Shown here: piece by piece, positions 59,629 to 64,000 of the stretch
Position numbering within the stretch: the first letter of the stretch is position 1
Layout of the letters: each line of letters opens with the position of its first letter
Assembly: GCF_001262495.1 (NCBI RefSeq)
Contig: NZ_LGYE01000002.1
Span: 114,368-178,367, forward strand
Source: Microbacterium sp. GCS4
GTDB lineage: Bacteria; Actinomycetota; Actinomycetes; Actinomycetales; Microbacteriaceae
Reading direction: 5' to 3'
Length of the DNA stretch: 64,000 bases
Notes under the pieces: generated by a model
Seen by the model: the letters and a program-made list of their open reading frames with translations, nothing else
The model's database searches: none
What the model was told of the DNA's origin: nothing
Translations under genes and position numbers: made by a program

Positions 59629-60600
59629 ATGCGCGTACTCGATTCGCACCTGCACCTCTGGGACCCCGAGGTTCTGCACTACACCTGGCTCGAAGGGCCC
59701 CTCGCGTGGCGGTTCGCCGACACGGAGATCGAGCACTCCCGCGTCGCGCGGGCGACCGTCGAGTCGTCGGTCTTCGTGCAGGCCGAGACCGTGGAGGCCG
59801 ACTTCCTCGAGGAGGTCCGCTGGGTCGCGGGTCTCGCGCCCGCGCTCGGTGTGGTCGGAATCGTCGCCGGTGTGCGACTCGACCGGGGCACCGACACGAC
59901 CGCGCACCTGGAGGGGCTCGAGGTCGAGCCGCTGGTCGTCGGCGTGCGGCACCTCCTACAGGGTGCGGACGACGGCCTCTCCGGGACGGCCGCATTCGTG
60001 ACCGGCGCGCGCGAGGTCGCCGCCCGAGGATGGACCTTCGACGCCTGCATCCGCCCCGATCAGCTGCCCGAGGTCTCGCGGCTGGCCGCCGCGGTGCCCG
60101 AACTGCGCATCGCGCTCGACCACCTCGGCAAGCCGGCGGTCGGCACCGCGGACGCGCCGCTGGCGCCGACCCCGGAATGGGTGCGCGACCTCGCCGACCT
60201 CGCGCGGCATCCGCTCGCCTTCTGCAAGCTCTCCGGGCTGCCGGCGGAAGCCGGCGGGAACTGGACGCGGGAGCAGCTCGAACCCTTCCTGGATGCCGCG
60301 GCGGACGCGTTCGGAGCGGACCGCCTGATGTGGGGGAGCGACTGGCCGGTCTCGGTGATCGGCCCCGCGGAACACGACGACCCGCACGCGCCGGAGGACG
60401 GATCGCCCGTGTACCAGCCGCACGGCCGTGACCGCTGGGCCGAGACCGTGACCGCGTGGGCCGAGGAGCGCGGCCACGACGTCGACGCGATCCTGTGGCG
60501 CAACGCCTGGGAGTTCTATCGGATCGGCGAGCGCCGCGAGGCCGCGGATGCATCGGATCGGCCGCGCCGCGGCATCCTGGGGTGGCTCCGCGGGGAGTGA
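59629..60600 (+). CDS. Amidohydrolase-family lactonase (L-fuconolactonase-like)
   Basis: A 323-residue amidohydrolase (COG3618 type) with the metal-binding VLDSHLHLWDP near residue 3-13 (HxH) and LMWGSDWPVS near the C terminus, with the catalytic aspartate. GVRHLLQ and IALDHLGKPAVG are also characteristic. Members hydrolyse L-fucono- or L-rhamnono-1,4/1,5-lactones. Translation probably starts at 59629 with AGGCAGGA upstream; an ATG nine bases earlier is also possible. It would supply L-fuconate to the dehydratase at 62405. A terminator hairpin follows. Confidence 0.88.
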   Translation: MRVLDSHLHLWDPEVLHYTWLEGPLAWRFADTEIEHSRVARATVESSVFVQAETVEADFLEEVRWVAGLAPALGVVGIVAGVRLDRGTDTTAHLEGLEVEPLVVGVRHLLQGADDGLSGTAAFVTGAREVAARGWTFDACIRPDQLPEVSRLAAAVPELRIALDHLGKPAVGTADAPLAPTPEWVRDLADLARHPLAFCKLSGLPAEAGGNWTREQLEPFLDAAADAFGADRLMWGSDWPVSVIGPAEHDDPHAPEDGSPVYQPHGRDRWAETVTAWAEERGHDVDAILWRNAWEFYRIGERREAADASDRPRRGILGWLRGE

Positions 60601-60607
60601 CGCGAGC

Positions 60608-60640
60608 GGGCCGTCCCGATCCGCGGATCGGGACCGGCCC
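60608..60640. terminator. Bidirectional hairpin between lactonase and SDR genes
   Basis: GGGCCGTCCCGATCC pairs with GGATCGGGACCGGCCC, apart from a short mismatch, between convergent gene ends. Confidence 0.8.
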
Positions 60641-60656
60641 CGCAGATCGGGCGGGG

Positions 60657-61415
60657 TCAGCTGCCGACGGGGCGGAGACGCAACCGCGCCATGCCGCCGT
60701 CGACCTCGAGGAACGTGCCCGTAGTCGACCCCGCGTCCGGGCTCACGAGGTAGGCGACGGCTGCGGCGACCTCGTCGGGCGCGACCAGGCGGCCGTGCGG
60801 CTGCCGGGCCTCCAGTGCCGCGCGCTCCGCGTCGGGATCGGATGCCGTGTCGAGCAGTCGTCCCACCCACGGGGTGTCGGCCGTGCCGGGGTTGACCGCG
60901 TTCACGCGGATGCCCTCGCGCAGGTGGTCGGTCGCCATCGCGCGAGTGAGCGCCGCGACCGCGCCCTTCGAGGCGCTGTACAGGGCACGCTGCGGCAACC
61001 CGGTGGTCGAGGCGATGGATGCCGTGTTGCACACCGCCGCGCTCGGGGACTTCCGCAACCAGGGCAGCGCTGCCGCCGTGACGCGGGCGATGCCGGTCAC
61101 GTTGATCGAGAGCACGCGCGCCCACTCCTCGTCGTCGTTCGCCGTGATGTCGCCCTGCGCACCGATCCCGGCGTTGTTCACGACGATGTCGATGCGGCCG
61201 AAGCGCTCGGCGACCGCGGCCACCGCGGCGTCGACCGACGTACGGTCGGACACGTCGGCGGTGAACGCCGCGAACGCGGCATCCGCTCCCGAGGTGTCGC
61301 GGTCGAGCACGGCGATCTGCGCCCCGTCGGCGTACAGGCGGGCGGCGATCGCGGCGCCGAGCCCCGAGGCCCCGCCGGTGACGATCGCGACGAGTCCGTT
61401 CAGTCCTTCGCTCAC
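60657..61415 (-). CDS. SDR dehydrogenase of the fucose pathway (2-keto-3-deoxy-L-fuconate dehydrogenase-like)
   Basis: A 252-residue short-chain dehydrogenase: TGGASGLGAAIAARLYADGA at residues 14-33, VVNNAGIGAQGD, the catalytic VCNTASIAS and YSASKGAVAALTR, and NAVNPGTADTPWVGRLL, a loop common in fuconate/gluconate SDRs. It should oxidise 2-keto-3-deoxy-L-fuconate at C4 to the 2,4-diketo acid. The GTG start overlaps the end of the FAH gene by four bases, so it is co-translated. The assignment rests on context and the C-terminal loop. Confidence 0.88.
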   Translation of the reverse strand: MSEGLNGLVAIVTGGASGLGAAIAARLYADGAQIAVLDRDTSGADAAFAAFTADVSDRTSVDAAVAAVAERFGRIDIVVNNAGIGAQGDITANDDEEWARVLSINVTGIARVTAAALPWLRKSPSAAVCNTASIASTTGLPQRALYSASKGAVAALTRAMATDHLREGIRVNAVNPGTADTPWVGRLLDTASDPDAERAALEARQPHGRLVAPDEVAAAVAYLVSPDAGSTTGTFLEVDGGMARLRLRPVGS

Positions 61416-62272
61416 TTCTGCGCCTCCCAGGCCACGAACTCGTGGCGTTGACGCCCGAGCCCTTCGATCTCGATCTCGACGACGTCCCCGGCCTTCAGGT
61501 AGGGGAACTTCCCGCCGAACGCGACGCCCTGCGGTGTTCCCGTCAGGATGAGGTCGCCCGGTTCGAGCGTTACGTACTGCGACAGGTGGTGCACGATCGT
61601 GCGCACGTCGAAGATCATGTCGTCGGTGTTCGAGTCCTGGCGGGGCTCGCCGTTGACCCAGCTGCGCAGACGCAGGGCATCGACCTCGACCTCGTCGGGA
61701 GTGACGAGCCACGGCCCGGTCGGGTTGAACCCCGGAGCGATCTTGCCCTTCGACCACTGCCCTCCGGAGACCTCCATCTGGAAGGCCCGCTCCGAGACGT
61801 CGTCGGCCGTGACATAGCCGGCGATGTGGGCCTCGGCCTGCTCGGGGGAGTCGAGGTAGGCCGCGCGAGCGCCGATCACGATGCCGAGCTCGACCTCCCA
61901 GTCGGTCTTCTCGCTGCCGCGCGGGATCGTCACCGTGTCGTGCGGGCCCACGACCGTGTTCGGGGTCTTGAGGAAGATGATCGGCACCGTGGGCGGCTCC
62001 GCGCCGGATTCGCGGGCGTGAGCTGCGTAGTTCTGGCCGATGCAGATGACCGCGCTGGGGCGCGCGATGGGGGAGCCGATGCGCAGGTCCGCAGCGCCTT
62101 CGAGCGGCACGAGCTCGCCCGCGGAGCGCGCGGCGGCGATGCGGGCGGAGAAATCGCTCGTGAGGAACGCGCCGTCGACATCGGATGTCACGGGGCGAAG
62201 ATCGAGGTGGACGTCGCCCTCGACGAGGACGGGGATCTCGGCTCCGAGGGGTCCCAGGCGTGCGAACTTCAT
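61412..62272 (-). CDS. Fumarylacetoacetate hydrolase-family protein (2,4-diketo-3-deoxy-L-fuconate hydrolase-like)
   Basis: A 286-residue FAH-fold hydrolase with VICIGQNYAAHARESGAEPP, WEVELGIVIG (metal-binding glutamates) and GYVTADDVSERAFQME, and the C-terminal GDLILTGTPQGVAFG. In fucose-type routes this enzyme cleaves the 2,4-diketo acid to pyruvate and L-lactate. It is upstream of the SDR on the same strand. It starts 133 bp from the divergent dehydratase gene, so both units share the promoter gap at 62280-62400. Confidence 0.9.
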   Translation of the reverse strand: MKFARLGPLGAEIPVLVEGDVHLDLRPVTSDVDGAFLTSDFSARIAAARSAGELVPLEGAADLRIGSPIARPSAVICIGQNYAAHARESGAEPPTVPIIFLKTPNTVVGPHDTVTIPRGSEKTDWEVELGIVIGARAAYLDSPEQAEAHIAGYVTADDVSERAFQMEVSGGQWSKGKIAPGFNPTGPWLVTPDEVEVDALRLRSWVNGEPRQDSNTDDMIFDVRTIVHHLSQYVTLEPGDLILTGTPQGVAFGGKFPYLKAGDVVEIEIEGLGRQRHEFVAWEAQK

Positions 62273-62331
62273 GTCTCTCCTGCTCAGTCGGATCGTCGTG
62301 CAGACCGGCTGCGCCGACGCAGCCGGTCTCG

Positions 62332-62360
62332 TTGACAGTATAGACATCGGATGTTTACAC
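62332..62360 (+). promoter_or_regulatory. Promoter of the fuconate-dehydratase gene with an operator in its spacer
   Basis: TTGACA (62332-62337), 17-base spacer, TTACAC (62355-62360). The spacer contains ACATCGGATGT (62344-62354), a perfect 11-bp palindrome with the same core as the site at 59600. Binding there would block RNA polymerase. Confidence 0.75.
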
Positions 62361-62404
62361 TCCAAGAGATCCGCACGAATCCCATCCGTGCCCGAGAGGA
62401 ACCC

Positions 62405-63700
62405 GTGAGCCGCATCGTCGCCCTCGACACGACCGACATCCGCTTCCCCACCTCGTTGAGCCTCGACGGCTCCGACGCGATGAACCCCGACCCCGACTAC
62501 TCGGCCGCCTACGCCATCGTGCGCACCGACGCCGGCGACGGCCACGACGGGCACGCCTTCGTCTTCACGATCGGTCGCGGCAACGACGTGCAGGTCGCGG
62601 CGATCGACGCGCTCGCCGGACACCTCGTCGGACGCGAGATCGAACCGCTGCTCGACGACATGGGCGGGACGTTCCGCGACATCATCGGCGACTCCCAGCT
62701 GCGCTGGCTCGGACCCGAGAAGGGCGTCATGCACATGGCGATCGGCGCCGTGATCAACGCGCTGTGGGACATCAAGGCCAAGCGCGCCGGCCTGCCGCTG
62801 TGGCAGCTGCTCGGCCGGATGAGCCCCGAGGAGATCGTCGACCTCGTCGACTTCCGCTACCTCACCAACGCGCTCACCCGCGAGGAGGCCCTCGAGATCC
62901 TCCGCGCCGCCGTGCCGGGCCGGGAGGACCGCGAGCGCGAGCTGCTCGCGACCGGATACCCGGGGTACACGACGAGCCCCGGCTGGCTCGGCTACTCCGA
63001 CGAGAAGCTCGAACGGCTCGCCCGCGAGGCCATGGCCGACGGCTTCACGCAGATCAAGCTCAAGGTCGGCGCCGACCTCGACGACGACATCCGCCGCTTC
63101 CGCAAGGCCCGCGAGGTGTGCGGGCCCGACTTCCCCATCGCGATCGACGCGAACCAGCGCTGGGAGGTGTCGGAGGCCATCGAGTGGGTGAACGCGCTCG
63201 CCGAGTTCCACCCTGCCTGGATCGAGGAGCCCACGAGCCCCGACGACGTGCTCGGGCACGCCGAGATCGCGCGCGGCGTCGCGCCCATCCGCGTGGCCAC
63301 CGGCGAGCACGCCCAGAACCGCGTGATCTTCAAGCAGCTGCTGCAGGCCGAGGCGATCTCCGTCATGCAGATCGACGCCGTGCGCGTCGCCGGCGTCAAC
63401 GAGAACATCGCGAACCTGCTGCTCGCAGCCAAGTTCGGCGTGCCGGTGTGCCCGCACGCGGGAGGCGTGGGACTCTGCGAAGCCGTGCAGCACCTGTCGA
63501 TGTTCGACTTCGTCGCCGTCACGGGCACGAGGGAGGGGCGCATGATCGAGTTCGTCGATCACCTGCACGAGCACTTCGTCGTGCCGACCGACATCCAGGG
63601 CGGCTCGTACATGGCGCCCACCGCTCCGGGAGCGGGCATGGAGATGAAGGCCGACAGCATCGCGGACTACACGTGGACGGGCGCGCATGTCACGGTCTGA
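62405..63700 (+). CDS. L-fuconate dehydratase (enolase superfamily)
   Basis: A 431-residue member of the mandelate racemase/enolase group, converting L-fuconate to 2-keto-3-deoxy-L-fuconate. The diagnostic residues are present in order: [12 protein letters not shown] (Lys-x-Lys), [10 protein letters not shown] (Asp), [12 protein letters not shown] (Glu), [10 protein letters not shown] (Glu) and [12 protein letters not shown] (His). This set and the long N-terminal [19 protein letters not shown] are those of fuconate dehydratases. The GTG start has GAGAGGA upstream. The end overlaps the next gene by 14 bases. Confidence 0.95.
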   Translation: MSRIVALDTTDIRFPTSLSLDGSDAMNPDPDYSAAYAIVRTDAGDGHDGHAFVFTIGRGNDVQVAAIDALAGHLVGREIEPLLDDMGGTFRDIIGDSQLRWLGPEKGVMHMAIGAVINALWDIKAKRAGLPLWQLLGRMSPEEIVDLVDFRYLTNALTREEALEILRAAVPGREDRERELLATGYPGYTTSPGWLGYSDEKLERLAREAMADGFTQIKLKVGADLDDDIRRFRKAREVCGPDFPIAIDANQRWEVSEAIEWVNALAEFHPAWIEEPTSPDDVLGHAEIARGVAPIRVATGEHAQNRVIFKQLLQAEAISVMQIDAVRVAGVNENIANLLLAAKFGVPVCPHAGGVGLCEAVQHLSMFDFVAVTGTREGRMIEFVDHLHEHFVVPTDIQGGSYMAPTAPGAGMEMKADSIADYTWTGAHVTV

Positions 63701-64000
63701 TCGGCTGACCGTCCCGACGCTCGGCTACGGCGCCGCGAACGTCGGCAACCTGTTCCGGGAGCTCACCGACGAGGAGGCCTGGGCCGTGCTCGACGCGGCG
63801 TGGGAGAGCGGCATCCGCTTCTACGACACCGCACCGCACTACGGGCTCGGACTCTCGGAGCGGCGCCTCGGCGCGTTCCTGCAGACCAAGCCCCGCGAGG
63901 AGTACGTGCTGTCGACCAAGGTCGGTCGGCTGCTGCGCCCCAACCCCGACCACGCGGGCGGACTCGACACTGCGAACGACTTCCACGTGCCCGACGACCT
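63687..64000 (+). CDS. Aldo/keto reductase, L-fucose dehydrogenase-like (partial, cut by window end)
   Basis: The start at ATG 63687 overlaps the dehydratase gene by 14 bases. The first 104 codons read [20 protein letters not shown], then [40 protein letters not shown] and [13 protein letters not shown]. The catalytic Asp/Tyr (YDTAPHYG) and Lys (STKVG) of AKRs are visible. This is the family of L-fucose/galactose dehydrogenases, expected to form the lactone. The rest of the gene lies beyond position 64000. Confidence 0.88.
   Translation, partial: MSRSDRLTVPTLGYGAANVGNLFRELTDEEAWAVLDAAWESGIRFYDTAPHYGLGLSERRLGAFLQTKPREEYVLSTKVGRLLRPNPDHAGGLDTANDFHVPDD

Overview
The window is a chromosome segment from a high-GC actinobacterium, most likely a member of Microbacteriaceae and probably Microbacterium. 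This is inferred from strong G/C bias at third codon positions, frequent GTG starts, four-base ATGA/GTGA gene overlaps, a DUF222/13E12-type HNH endonuclease, a HemQ-type (coproporphyrin-dependent) heme pathway and a Cds1-like cysteine desulfhydrase. I see no tRNA, rRNA, CRISPR array, insertion sequence or prophage. The left edge is a poly-G run that looks like a contig end.

Layout. 0-9.9 kb: housekeeping and accessory genes (MFS exporter, POT peptide transporter, HIT-like and GNAT proteins, glycyl-tRNA synthetase, a WYL regulator divergent from an epoxide hydrolase, a DUF1801 protein and an HhH-GPD glycosylase-like protein). 9.9-20.5 kb: the heme block, with hemA on the minus strand and hemE, cgoX/hemY, three small envelope proteins, hemQ, hemC, hemD, hemB and hemL on the plus strand. 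No ferrochelatase is present. 20.5-31.7 kb: HNH endonuclease, a lone ABC ATPase with a very long acidic tail, an enoyl-CoA hydratase-family enzyme, a heterodimeric ABC exporter with one degenerate ATP site, and a D,D-carboxypeptidase. 31.8-37.6 kb: a TPP riboswitch with the ykoEDC-type ECF transporter, then a yybP-ykoY-type manganese riboswitch in front of a TerC-family gene, a 32-codon linker frame and a CNNM/CorC protein, ending in a short oxidoreductase gene remnant.

37.6-48.2 kb: mixed metabolic genes (APH-like kinase, two SDRs, TauE/SafE protein, ankyrin lipoprotein, KDPG-type aldolase, a membrane protein with tandem L7/L12-like domains, RlmN, an NQO-like flavoprotein with a divergent TetR regulator, DUF4407 protein, aldo/keto reductase). 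48.2-53.6 kb: a sugar-type ABC importer and a class V aminotransferase divergent from a FadR-type regulator. 53.7-55.9 kb: ACT protein, membrane protein and Cds1. 55.9-58.9 kb: a UTRA-type GntR regulator with rbsD, rbsK and a divergent transaldolase-like gene. 58.9-64.0 kb: a non-phosphorylative L-fucose (or related 6-deoxysugar) pathway with its own FadR-type regulator. The expected order of reactions is aldo/keto reductase (cut by the window end), lactonase, L-fuconate dehydratase, SDR dehydrogenase and FAH-type hydrolase, giving pyruvate plus lactate.

Two themes stand out beyond ordinary annotation. First, short tandem duplications are unusually common at gene ends, in gaps and inside linkers. 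The clearest is a 65-bp duplication at the hemE/hemY junction that creates a 22-codon frame overlapping both genes. Second, several regulatory palindromes can be read directly and recur at pairs of loci, including an 18-bp operator shared by the KDPG-aldolase gene and the ribokinase/transaldolase divergon 16 kb away.
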